Shown one piece after another: positions 45,223 through 53,535 of a stretch of DNA of 64,000 nucleotides (positions are counted from its first letter, which is position 1; every line of letters begins with the position of its first letter). The DNA lies in contig JAUVAS010000001.1 of assembly GCA_030591585.1 (NCBI GenBank), positions 122,036 through 186,035 of the forward strand, given 5' to 3'. Below the pieces are notes generated by a model. That model was not told where the DNA came from and did not search any database. It worked only from the letters and a program-made list of their open reading frames with translations. The translations under genes were made by a program, and so were the position numbers. This stretch comes from Flavobacterium sp. (GTDB lineage Bacteria; Bacteroidota; Bacteroidia; Flavobacteriales; Flavobacteriaceae).

Positions 45223-48200
45223 TTATTCATTATGCTTCTTACGTTCTATTAAATAATAAACCAACGGCACCACCAATAAAGTTAGTACGGTTGATACAAT
45301 GGTTCCTCCCATTAATGAGATGGCTAACCCTTGAAATATTGGATCGAATAATATTACAAAAGCTCCAATAACTACGGTTCCTGCCGTTAATAAAATAGGA
45401 GTAGTTCTTACGGCTCCTGCTTCAATAACTGCCTTTTTTAAAGGGACTCCTTCATCTAATCTCAGGTTAACAAAGTCAATTAGTAATACCGAGTTTCGCA
45501 CCATAATACCTGCCAGAGCGATCATTCCTATAAAAGATGTTGCGGTAAAAAATGCATCTAACATCCAGTGTCCCAGAATTATTCCTATTAGCGAAAGAGG
45601 AATTGCAACCATCATTACCATAGGAGTTCTAAAACTCTGGAACCATCCTACAATAAGAATATAAATAAAGATTATTGCGCCTCCAAAAGCCATTCCTAAA
45701 TCCCTAAATACTTCTAGGGTAATTTGCCATTCTCCATCCCATTTTACCGTATAATTATCTTCATATTCAGGTTGCGATAAGTAGGATTCGCTTAATGTAA
45801 ATCCTTCAGGAAGCTTCACTTCTTTTAATTTATCTGTCATACCTAAAATAGCATACACAGGGCTCTCTAATTCTCCTGCCATGTCTGCCATTACATAAAC
45901 CACGCGTTTTTGATTTTTTCTAAAAATGCTTTTAGCTTTTGTGCTTTCTTTAATTTCAACCAAGTCTCCAATGGTAATCATTGTACCTTGTTGCGATTTT
46001 ATTTTCAGTTGTGAAATATCGTTAATAGTAGATTTTTCTTTTTCGTCTAAAGCCAATATTAACCCTACTTGTTTGGAAGCGTTTTCATCATAAAGATTGG
46101 TGATGGCTCTTTCAGACAAGGCCATATTCATGGTATAGACAATTTGTTGTGGCGAAATACCGTACAGAATTGCTTTTTCTTTATCGATCACAAATTCATA
46201 TTCAATTTGGTCTGCTTCTACCATCCAATCTACATCCACCACATCGTCTGTATTTTTAAGAATATTTTGAATCTGATTGGCAACATCCATTTGTGTCTCA
46301 TAATTGGGGCCATATATTTCAGCAACAATAGTAGACAACACAGGAGGTCCTGGCGGTACTTCTACAATTTTCACATTGGCATTGTACTTCGCTGCTATTT
46401 TCTGAATATCCGGCCGCATCAAACTAGCAATCTCATGACTCTGTAATTTACGGTCATGCTTATCTGTTAGGTTTACTTGAATGTCTGCCATATTTGAACC
46501 TCCACGAAGATCGTAATGACGTACCAATCCATTAAAGGTAATAGGGGCTGAGGCACCTACATAACTTTGGTAATTCACCACTTCGGGCTGGGCAGATAAG
46601 TATTGAGAGATCTCTTTTGCCACGACAGCAGTACGTTCTAAAGTGGTTCCTTCGGGCATATCGATAACCACTTGAAATTCATTTTTATTATCAAAAGGAA
46701 GCATTTTCACCGCAACCGAATTGGTAAAAAACAATCCCATACTAGCAAATAATACAAAGAATGTTCCTCCTAAAAATATCCAACGGATTTTGGAATTTTC
46801 AATTAAAGGCAATTCAACTTTATTATAGAATTTATAGATAAAGGTTTCCTCTAATTGTTTTACTGGTTTTGCTTTCTTCCCTTTTTTATCTTTTTCTCTA
46901 AGGAAAATAAATCCTAAATACGGTGTGATGGTTAAAGCCACAAACAAAGAAAGTATCATTGCAATAGAGGCTCCAATTGGCATAGGTGCCATATAAGGAC
47001 CCATCATCCCAGAAACAAACGCCATTGGTAATACTGAAGCGATTACTGTAAAAGTTGCGAGTATTGTTGGATTTCCTACTTCGTTAATTGCATATAATGC
47101 TGCCTGTTTAAAGGGCAATCGTTTCATTTTAAAATGCCGGTGCATATTTTCGGCTATAATAATAGAGTCATCGACGACAATTCCTGTTACAAATACCAAT
47201 GCAAACAGTGTGATTCGGTTCAGCGTATAATCCAGCATATAATAACTAAGGAGCGTTAATGCAAACGTTATTGGAACCGATAAAAACACGACCAATCCGC
47301 CACGCCATCCCATAGCAAGCATTACCACTAAAGTAACCGCAAGAATGGCTCCCATTAAGTGCATTAATAATTCTGACACTTTTTGTGAAGCGGTTTCTCC
47401 GTAATTTCTAGTTACCTCTACGTGAACCTCATCTGGGATTAAATCTAATTTTAAGTGCTCCACTTTATCCAAAATAACGTTGGATAAATTCATCGCATCT
47501 GCACCTTTTCGTTTTGCAACCGATATGGTTACCGCAGGATATTCAGAATTATAAAGTTCAGATTTTTCACTAGCGACTCCGTATCCTAATGCTACGTATG
47601 CTTTAGAAATTTCTGGACCATCAAGTATAGTCGCAATTTGTTTTAAATAAATAGGTTGACCTTGTTGAACACCTACTACCAAATTTTCTACATCCTTAAC
47701 TGTTTTTAAAAAGTCTCCAGTATTTACACTAAACTCTGTATCGCCGCTATTAAAACTACCAGAACTTAATTGCTGATTGTTAGACTTGATCATTTGTGAA
47801 ATAGAAAGGAAATCCAATCCGCTTTCAGCCATTTTATCTTTATCTAAAACAACCCTAAGTTGTCTGTTTCTACCACCAATTCTTTTGGTAACCGAAACAT
47901 CATTTACTTTTTCAATCTCATCGGATAATTCTTGAGCAATCTGTTTTAGTTGATAATCGTCATAGGCTTCACTCCAAAGGGTTAATCCTAAAACAGGAAC
48001 ATCATCAATCGCACGTGTTTTTATCAATGGCATCGTAACCCCTTCAGGCATAATATCCATATGCTTATTGATTTCGTTGTAGAGTTTTACAAACGAACGT
48101 TCAATATCTTCACCCACATAAAACTGAACAATGACCATTCCTTGTTCTTTCATAGAAGTTGAATACACATATTCTACGCCCTTAATGTTTGAGATTAATT

Positions 48201-48420
48201 TTTCTAAAGGTTTTACTACTCTTGATTCCACTTCGGTAGGACTTGCGCCTGGATAACCCACAAATATGTCTGCCATTGGCACATCAATCTGTGGTTCTTC
48301 CTCCCTAGGTATTAAAAATGAACTATACACTCCAATAACCATAAACACGATCATTAGAAGCACCGTAAGCTTTGAGCCAATAAAGCCCTTTGCTATTTTA
48401 CCTGCTAATCCTTCTTTCAT
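45223..48420 (-). CDS. RND efflux pump, inner-membrane subunit (AcrB/MMPL type)
   Basis: 1065 residues with the two-fold RND repeat: 12 membrane segments and two large periplasmic loops. The proton-relay helix TM4 contains GIVVDDSIIIAEN with the paired Asp of hydrophobe-type pumps, whereas CzcA-type metal pumps have one. It exports a substrate across both membranes with the adaptor and TolC-like protein encoded upstream. Operon order: TolC, adaptor, pump, PII-like, DUF2892. Substrate not predicted. Confidence 0.95.
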   Translation of the reverse strand: MKEGLAGKIAKGFIGSKLTVLLMIVFMVIGVYSSFLIPREEEPQIDVPMADIFVGYPGASPTEVESRVVKPLEKLISNIKGVEYVYSTSMKEQGMVIVQFYVGEDIERSFVKLYNEINKHMDIMPEGVTMPLIKTRAIDDVPVLGLTLWSEAYDDYQLKQIAQELSDEIEKVNDVSVTKRIGGRNRQLRVVLDKDKMAESGLDFLSISQMIKSNNQQLSSGSFNSGDTEFSVNTGDFLKTVKDVENLVVGVQQGQPIYLKQIATILDGPEISKAYVALGYGVASEKSELYNSEYPAVTISVAKRKGADAMNLSNVILDKVEHLKLDLIPDEVHVEVTRNYGETASQKVSELLMHLMGAILAVTLVVMLAMGWRGGLVVFLSVPITFALTLLSYYMLDYTLNRITLFALVFVTGIVVDDSIIIAENMHRHFKMKRLPFKQAALYAINEVGNPTILATFTVIASVLPMAFVSGMMGPYMAPMPIGASIAMILSLFVALTITPYLGFIFLREKDKKGKKAKPVKQLEETFIYKFYNKVELPLIENSKIRWIFLGGTFFVLFASMGLFFTNSVAVKMLPFDNKNEFQVVIDMPEGTTLERTAVVAKEISQYLSAQPEVVNYQSYVGASAPITFNGLVRHYDLRGGSNMADIQVNLTDKHDRKLQSHEIASLMRPDIQKIAAKYNANVKIVEVPPGPPVLSTIVAEIYGPNYETQMDVANQIQNILKNTDDVVDVDWMVEADQIEYEFVIDKEKAILYGISPQQIVYTMNMALSERAITNLYDENASKQVGLILALDEKEKSTINDISQLKIKSQQGTMITIGDLVEIKESTKAKSIFRKNQKRVVYVMADMAGELESPVYAILGMTDKLKEVKLPEGFTLSESYLSQPEYEDNYTVKWDGEWQITLEVFRDLGMAFGGAIIFIYILIVGWFQSFRTPMVMMVAIPLSLIGIILGHWMLDAFFTATSFIGMIALAGIMVRNSVLLIDFVNLRLDEGVPLKKAVIEAGAVRTTPILLTAGTVVIGAFVILFDPIFQGLAISLMGGTIVSTVLTLLVVPLVYYLIERKKHNE

Positions 48421-48443
48421 AATTAAATATTTTGAAGTTTTAC

Positions 48444-48510
48444 CGAAATAATTCCCCCTTTGAAGGGGGTTAGGGGGATGTTTACCATCTTATATCCCAA
48501 AATTATTTCG
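48444..48510. repeat. Small inverted-repeat element, MITE-like
   Basis: Perfect 10-bp terminal inverted repeats CGAAATAATT (48444-48453) and AATTATTTCG (48501-48510) bound an inner hairpin CCCCCTT (48454-48460) / AAGGGGG (48463-48469) and a GGGTTAGGGGG run. The GC-rich core is unlike the flanking AT-rich DNA. It sits between the adaptor and pump genes of the efflux operon. Confidence 0.6.
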
Positions 48511-48520
48511 ATCAACTTTT

Positions 48521-49591
48521 TTATTGTATTGAAATTTTTACTCCGTTGTATAATTTTCCTTCTGCTGAAACAATGTATTCTTCCTCAGCATTTAAACCAG
48601 ATAACACTTCTATTTTATCTCCATAGGTTTTTCCTAATCGTAACCAACGCAATAATGCAGTTTGGTTCTGACTTACTGTATAAATACCCGATAGTTGCCC
48701 TCTGTGAACAATAACATTTATAGGTACCAAAACAATGCTTGTATTAGACTTCCTTTTTGTTGGAAACATCACGCTGGTATACATTCCAGATAATATAGAA
48801 ACTTCGGTTTTATCGAGTTTAATTTTTACATAATATTGACCACCAGTATTACTTGCTGAGGTACTAACTTCGGTAACTACTCCTTTAAGTGTTTCTGAAA
48901 TAGATTTCACCAAGACATTTACCTTAGTTCCTTTTTTAATTTGTGATATTTCACTTTCAGGAACTGTCAATGTAACTTCAAAATCACCTGGAGCTTCTAC
49001 AGATATTAATGGCATTCCAGGATTTGCTAAGTCACCAGCATCAATAAATTTATTGGTCACCACTCCGTTAAAAGGAGCTTTAATATCTACATATTTAAAC
49101 TGAGCATTGATTTCGTTTTTCATTTGATTGGCAGCCTCTAATCGCGCTTTTGCCATTTCGAAATTTGCCGTTATATCGTCCATTTCTTTTTGAGAAGCTG
49201 AGTTTTCAGCAAACAAGTTTTTATAGCGATTGTAATCTTTTTCAGCAATATTATAGGCGGCACTTGCTTCGGTTATACTTGCGTTAACCTGTGCTCGTTT
49301 TGCTTGTAAATCGGTATTATTAATAGATAAAAGCAGTTTCCCTTTAGCAACATTATCTCCAACCTTTACATAAATTTGGTCTACATAACCACTGGTTCTA
49401 GTACTTAATGTAACTTTATTTTCTGCTTCAATTTTCCCGCTGGCTGTAAAAAACGGACTGTTATTTTCTGAATTTACAGAACTTACCGTCACAGCAATCG
49501 CAGGTGTTTTACTAATTGTAGTTTCTTTTTTGTCGCTACCACAGCTAATAAGTAAAAGTGATAAAGCAACAAGAGTGATGTATTTTTTCAT
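48521..49591 (-). CDS. RND efflux periplasmic adaptor (membrane fusion protein)
   Basis: 356 residues. Lipoprotein signal with lipobox LLISC. The order is that of an MFP: barrel-sandwich hybrid half (SGYVDQIYVKVGDNVAKGKL), a helical hairpin (residues ~100-165), the second half (APFNGVVTNKFIDAGDLANPG), and beta-barrel domains. It links pump and TolC in the periplasm. It lies 7 bases after the TolC-family gene. Confidence 0.94.
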   Translation of the reverse strand: MKKYITLVALSLLLISCGSDKKETTISKTPAIAVTVSSVNSENNSPFFTASGKIEAENKVTLSTRTSGYVDQIYVKVGDNVAKGKLLLSINNTDLQAKRAQVNASITEASAAYNIAEKDYNRYKNLFAENSASQKEMDDITANFEMAKARLEAANQMKNEINAQFKYVDIKAPFNGVVTNKFIDAGDLANPGMPLISVEAPGDFEVTLTVPESEISQIKKGTKVNVLVKSISETLKGVVTEVSTSASNTGGQYYVKIKLDKTEVSILSGMYTSVMFPTKRKSNTSIVLVPINVIVHRGQLSGIYTVSQNQTALLRWLRLGKTYGDKIEVLSGLNAEEEYIVSAEGKLYNGVKISIQ

Positions 49592-49598
49592 AATGATT

Positions 49599-50912
49599 TT
49601 ATTCTTTGGTTAGAAATTGTAAGTATAAGTATGCGTAATTGTACTCGAAAATGGTTTGATAATATTGTAATTGTTTCTGTGCGTATTGAGTTTCTGCCAA
49701 CAATAAATCGGTGGTTTTTTCAAGACCCTCTTTGAATCTGTTGGTTCTAATACGTAAGGATTCTTCAGATTGTTCTAAGGCTAAAGAGGTTAGTTTTAAT
49801 TTATTATCGGCATCTGTTAGCATCCTATTTGCTTTGTTAAGGTCAAGTGTGCTTTGTGAAACATACTGCTCGTACTCTAACATGGATTGATTGTATTGTG
49901 CTTTGCTTCTTTGAGCTTTCCCAACATTTTTATAGCCTTCAAAAAGATTCCAGTTTAATTGTGCACCCACTAAATATCCATTGGCACTTCCTTGAAAAAT
50001 ATTTTGATCGTACAATTCATAACTTCCAAAAGCATTTAATCTTGGTAGAAATGCCATTTTATCTGCTTTGTACATAGATTCATAAGCTTCGGTTGTTAAT
50101 TGCATTGCTTTTATGTCTGTTCTTTTTTCTGAAATGATTTCACTATTAGTTAACGAAAGCGAAGAAACACTCAGGCTATCTGAAGGGATAAAAACCGAAG
50201 CCTCTTTTTCATTCATTAAAAAGGATAAATAATCTGACGCATTTTTCACATTACTTTTTGCAGACTGAAGTTGATTCTGAACTTCGCTTACACGAACATC
50301 TACCGAAAGAACATCGGCTCTTTGCAGGTAACCTTGTTTAAAACTATTGTCTGCATTTTTTTTGTTTTCTTGGGCAGCTTCAAAAGATTTTTCTAAAACA
50401 TCAACAGCTTTATAAGCTAATTGTAGTTGCATATATGCTTTTTCAACTTCAAATGTTAGGTAATCTTTGTTTCGTAAAGTTTGAAGTTCTACCGCATCCA
50501 TTTTGTTTTTGGCAGCCTTACGTTGATAAAAACCATCAAGGTTGATTAAGGGTTGTTGAATTTCGAATTTTGTTGCAAATCCGGTTACTTCATCCGGATT
50601 ATTTAATAGATCTGGATTAAAATCTTCGGGAGTTAAAATACCTTGATTTAGTTTTGTTCCAAATGCCATTAACGGGTTGGTTGTAGCAACGCCAGAATGT
50701 GAAGCTGAAATATTTGGCAAAAAAACAGAGTTGGTTTGTCTGTATTCTGCTCTTGCTTTTAAAAATTCTTGTTCAGATATCTTCAAAGAAGTATTCTGTT
50801 CAAGAACTTTAGATAAGACTTCAGATTTGGTAATAGGCTTTAATTCCTGTGAGAATAAAGATGCTGAAAACATCAATATTCCAAAACTGATTATATATAG
50901 GTATTTCTTCAT
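49599..50912 (-). CDS. TolC-family outer-membrane efflux protein
   Basis: 437 residues, signal peptide ending ASLFSQ. Two internal repeats of long helices with OEP-family features (LGAQLNWNLFEGYKNVGKAQ; YAQKQLQYYQTIFEYNYAYL). It forms the trimeric outer-membrane channel of the tripartite system. First gene of the minus-strand efflux operon, with an inverted repeat upstream at 50962-50988. Confidence 0.93.
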   Translation of the reverse strand: MKKYLYIISFGILMFSASLFSQELKPITKSEVLSKVLEQNTSLKISEQEFLKARAEYRQTNSVFLPNISASHSGVATTNPLMAFGTKLNQGILTPEDFNPDLLNNPDEVTGFATKFEIQQPLINLDGFYQRKAAKNKMDAVELQTLRNKDYLTFEVEKAYMQLQLAYKAVDVLEKSFEAAQENKKNADNSFKQGYLQRADVLSVDVRVSEVQNQLQSAKSNVKNASDYLSFLMNEKEASVFIPSDSLSVSSLSLTNSEIISEKRTDIKAMQLTTEAYESMYKADKMAFLPRLNAFGSYELYDQNIFQGSANGYLVGAQLNWNLFEGYKNVGKAQRSKAQYNQSMLEYEQYVSQSTLDLNKANRMLTDADNKLKLTSLALEQSEESLRIRTNRFKEGLEKTTDLLLAETQYAQKQLQYYQTIFEYNYAYLYLQFLTKE

Positions 50913-50961
50913 TTTACTTTTTTATTTGGCGCAAAAATAAAACGATAAACTAAAGCTAACG

Positions 50962-50988
50962 GTAACATTAGATACAATACTGTGTTAC
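50962..50988. promoter_or_regulatory. Inverted repeat upstream of the efflux operon
   Basis: GTAACA (50962-50967) and TGTTAC (50983-50988) with a 15-base spacer, 50-76 bases before the TolC-family start. The TGTTAC half-site recurs in the sqr/Cys-protein intergenic region (52721-52726, 52828-52833), suggesting a common regulator. Confidence 0.35.
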
Positions 50989-51044
50989 ATAAAAAAAGAT
51001 GAGACAAGGACTTAATTGAGAGTCAATCCTGTTATTAAAAAAAA

Positions 51045-51191
51045 TTATTTTATTTTTTCCGAACTTCGAGTACCTCCATGTCCCATAGCCACTACATTCA
51101 GAATTTTAAAGTTCAAGTAAATGAATTTAAAAAACTGAATAATAGGGTTGTGCATTATGAATTTTTGAAAACGAGTTATTTTTTTAGCCAT
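51045..51191 (-). CDS. 48-residue small protein downstream of sqr
   Basis: Open frame from ATG 51191 to TAA 51045, 21 bases after the sqr-like gene and on the same strand. The sequence starts MAKKITRFQKFIMHNPIIQ, continues through the aromatic/hydrophobic segment FFKFIYLNFKILNVVAMG, and ends in GHGGTR plus a charged tail. I recall similar tiny proteins with a GHGGTR end near flavobacterial oxidoreductase genes, but cannot name the family. A membrane-associated companion of the oxidoreductase is the simplest reading. Confidence 0.7.
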   Translation of the reverse strand: MAKKITRFQKFIMHNPIIQFFKFIYLNFKILNVVAMGHGGTRSSEKIK

Positions 51192-51212
51192 TTATATTTT
51201 TTTAAGTTTTGT

Positions 51213-52667
51213 TTATTCAGGAATTAACCACCAAAAAGGTTTCATTTTAGCTTTGTATAAAAAAGCATAATGCAGTGCAAGTTTTACCCAGTGACCTGCT
51301 AATCCAAGATCTCCAATAGTTTTAGAGTTTATTCTTCCTGTTTCAGGATATTTTTTATAATCTGGAACAATTGGATTAGTAGTAATGGTAACCCCTCTCC
51401 CTCTTAGCATTCCAAATCCTGTTGAAGCAATACATGCAGCACCCATATTACCCATTGAACCTAGATGGTGTAACTCATCATTTCCTTTTTTAATCATTTC
51501 CACAATGTTGTCTGCCACTAATTTTGCAGTAATCCCCGAAGGCATTCCAGTTCTTGGAGGAGTTGGGAAAATAGGAGTCCCATTGGTGCTTTTTCTTGGT
51601 TTTGAAATCCCATGAGGAGGAGCAAATGCTATCCCTGGGGCAAAAATATTTTTATAACTTGGGTTTTGATACGTCTCTGGCCAATCTTGTACTGTCCATT
51701 CTTCATAAGGTTTTTGAGTATAATCAGCATCTACAATCATAAAACCATTAAATAATTTTTGGGTAATATCATCACCATTTTTATCATATGCGCTAAACCC
51801 ATGACCCGAAAATGCTGGAATTAACATAGCAAAATCAAATTCCTCCGTTTTATGCTCTCCATTTAATGTTTCATAATGGACAATACCGTCTTCTACTTTG
51901 TTTACACCAGCTCTTTTAATAATGTCTATTCCACGGTCTTCAAAGACCATTTCTATGAGTTCTTGTGATGTGGTTAATTTTCCCCCCATAGTCACCATTA
52001 ATCCATCCATTCCAAAATCCCCAACTTCATATTCGTTAGAAATCCACGTCACAGTAGCTTTATCTCTTACTTTATGCCTGTTTAATTCTTGTTCAACATT
52101 CATAATATACTCAAAAGCGGCACCTTGACAAGTAGCTTTTGCATGACCAGTTCCAATTAGTATTTTAACGTTTACACCATTTTTCATACGGGTAATTAAT
52201 TTTTCAAAATCATTCCATGCGTGTTGGGCGTGATCATAGGTGCAAACGGAAGCAGTTTTATTGGTTCCAGGTTTTAAGCCTTCGGTTGCCTCAAAATTAA
52301 GTTTTGGACCTGTGGCATTAATTAAATAATCGTAGTCAACTTTAATGGTTTCTCCTTTTTGCTCACCAGTTACATATTCAGCACTAACAAAACCTTTGTC
52401 TGTTTCATTATCTCCTTCAGGATAAAAGGTGGTGACTTTAGCTTGAATATAGGTAATTCCCTTTTTTTTATAAAGAGGAGCTAATGGAAAAATAAGTTGG
52501 TCAGGTTTCATTCTACCTACTCCAACCCAAATATTAGAAGGGATCCATTGATAATTGCTGTTTGGTGAAACAACGACAACTTCGTGTTCTTTGGATAGGT
52601 TTTTTCTTAAATAGGATATTGCGGTATGTCCAGAAATACCAGCTCCTAAAACTACAATTTTTGCCAT
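51213..52667 (-). CDS. sqr: Sulfide:quinone oxidoreductase-like flavoprotein
   Basis: 484 residues. FAD-binding GxGxxG (VVLGAGISGHTAIS) at the N-terminus; the middle has YLINATGPKLNFE and TWISNEYEVGDFGMDG. Three Cys that could match the SQR redox triad are C142, C180 (HAKATCQGAAFE) and C412 (AACIASTGFGM). SQRs oxidise sulfide to sulfane sulfur and reduce membrane quinone. Rhodanese genes at 62.5-64 kb fit that role. Divergent from the first Cys-rich small-protein gene across 221 bases. Other FAD-dependent oxidoreductase functions cannot be excluded. Confidence 0.82.
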   Translation of the reverse strand: MAKIVVLGAGISGHTAISYLRKNLSKEHEVVVVSPNSNYQWIPSNIWVGVGRMKPDQLIFPLAPLYKKKGITYIQAKVTTFYPEGDNETDKGFVSAEYVTGEQKGETIKVDYDYLINATGPKLNFEATEGLKPGTNKTASVCTYDHAQHAWNDFEKLITRMKNGVNVKILIGTGHAKATCQGAAFEYIMNVEQELNRHKVRDKATVTWISNEYEVGDFGMDGLMVTMGGKLTTSQELIEMVFEDRGIDIIKRAGVNKVEDGIVHYETLNGEHKTEEFDFAMLIPAFSGHGFSAYDKNGDDITQKLFNGFMIVDADYTQKPYEEWTVQDWPETYQNPSYKNIFAPGIAFAPPHGISKPRKSTNGTPIFPTPPRTGMPSGITAKLVADNIVEMIKKGNDELHHLGSMGNMGAACIASTGFGMLRGRGVTITTNPIVPDYKKYPETGRINSKTIGDLGLAGHWVKLALHYAFLYKAKMKPFWWLIPE

Positions 52668-52839
52668 ATAATTTATTTTGGAACAAGGTAAGTCCTTGAC
52701 AAAGTGGTTACAGCAACTTTTGTTACAAATGGGTGCCTAAAGAATTTTTGTAGGCTATTGAGAGTAAAAAAGAATTCCTCTTGATTATAAACCTAAAGAA
52801 ACATTAGTTATTCAGCTTTGTGATAATTGTTACGTAAAA

Positions 52840-52851
52840 TGACAAATGTCA
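52840..52851. promoter_or_regulatory. TGACA-AA-TGTCA palindrome
   Basis: TGACAAATGTCA is a perfect 5-bp-arm inverted repeat with an AA centre, 24 bases before the -7 box of the gene at 52889. The same TGTCA and TGACA half-sites (57935-57939 and 57957-57961) precede the paralogous gene at 57977. Possible activator site; the Crp/Fnr gene at 60737-61405 is a candidate. Confidence 0.45.
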
Positions 52852-52874
52852 CTTTTTTTTTTATTGGAGTTATA

Positions 52875-52882
52875 TATTTTTG
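52875..52882 (+). promoter_or_regulatory. -7 box giving a probably leaderless mRNA
   Basis: TATTTTTG (TAnnTTTG) ends 6 bases before ATG 52889. Transcription should start about at the ATG, leaving no room for a ribosome binding site. Confidence 0.6.
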
Positions 52883-52888
52883 CAAATT

Positions 52889-53263
52889 ATGAATCGACAA
52901 AGGAGCATTTTTTCTTTAATACTCGTAACTGCATTGTTGTGGAATGTTTTTCATGTAGCAATTACGTATGGGTATTATTACTTAGATGAATCTGGATTTA
53001 TAGAACAATTCTGCGTCAATATAGAAAAGCCAGAATTAAAATGTGATGGAAAATGTCATTTAAAAGATGTTGCCCAAAAGGATTCAACTAATGATAAGGC
53101 TCCTTCAAAAATGATTACTTCAAAAGACGTTACATTTTTTGTTCAAGAAAAAGAAAAATTAGAGTTTGGCTATATTACTTATAACAAAAAGGAAGTAAAA
53201 ATATATAACAATCTTTACTCCTACTTAAGAGAATATTCCTTGTATCAACCTCCTCAAGTTTAA
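52889..53263 (+). CDS. Small exported or membrane-anchored Cys-rich protein (copy 1)
   Basis: 124 residues from ATG 52889; an upstream in-frame TTG overlaps the promoter box. One N-terminal hydrophobic segment (IFSLILVTALLWNVFHVAIT), then a signature shared with the copy at 57977: FIEQFCVN...KPELKCDGKCHLKDV, with C42, C52, C56 and H57. The protein ends YQPPQV, as copy 2 ends RPPQV. Small proteins with a CxGKCHL motif occur before TonB-dependent receptors in Bacteroidota as I recall, but have no assigned function. A metal (copper) binding or handover role is inference from Cys/His and context. Confidence 0.8.
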   Translation: MNRQRSIFSLILVTALLWNVFHVAITYGYYYLDESGFIEQFCVNIEKPELKCDGKCHLKDVAQKDSTNDKAPSKMITSKDVTFFVQEKEKLEFGYITYNKKEVKIYNNLYSYLREYSLYQPPQV

Positions 53264-53384
53264 TCGATTTTCAGGTTTAATTCCCCGTCGCTCTGCGTCG
53301 AAATAAAAAAGGGAATTCCTTTTTGATATCTCGTACTCTTGGGTCGAGGTAGTTCATTTTCCATAATAAACAAATTTCACTATT

Positions 53385-53407
53385 CTATATTGATTAATTC
53401 AATATAG
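53385..53407. repeat. 9-bp inverted repeat ahead of a TonB receptor gene
   Basis: CTATATTGA (53385-53393) / TCAATATAG (53399-53407), perfect, with loop TTAAT, in the 272-base gap between the small Cys protein and the receptor. A looser hairpin, AATTCCC (53279-53285) / GGGAATT (53311-53317), followed by CCTTTTTG, could terminate some small-gene transcripts. Nothing coding is visible in this gap. Confidence 0.55.
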
Positions 53408-53535
53408 GAATCTGTTTATGTTCTAAAATAATAGGATGTAAACCCTAGGTATTATGTGGAGGGTATTAAAATTCAATTCAAAAATAAAAGCCGTCACTAA
53501 ATCAATTAGCTGACGCAAACAAAAATAATAATATC

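Noticed and set aside
46069-46446. 125-codon plus-strand open frame inside the RND pump gene.
   Set aside because: Antisense shadow of a conserved coding region with no family features.
53279-53317. AATTCCC/GGGAATT hairpin as a riboswitch before the TonB receptor.
   Set aside because: The stem is only 7 bp with a 25-base loop and matches no riboswitch architecture I know; it is more likely a weak terminator.
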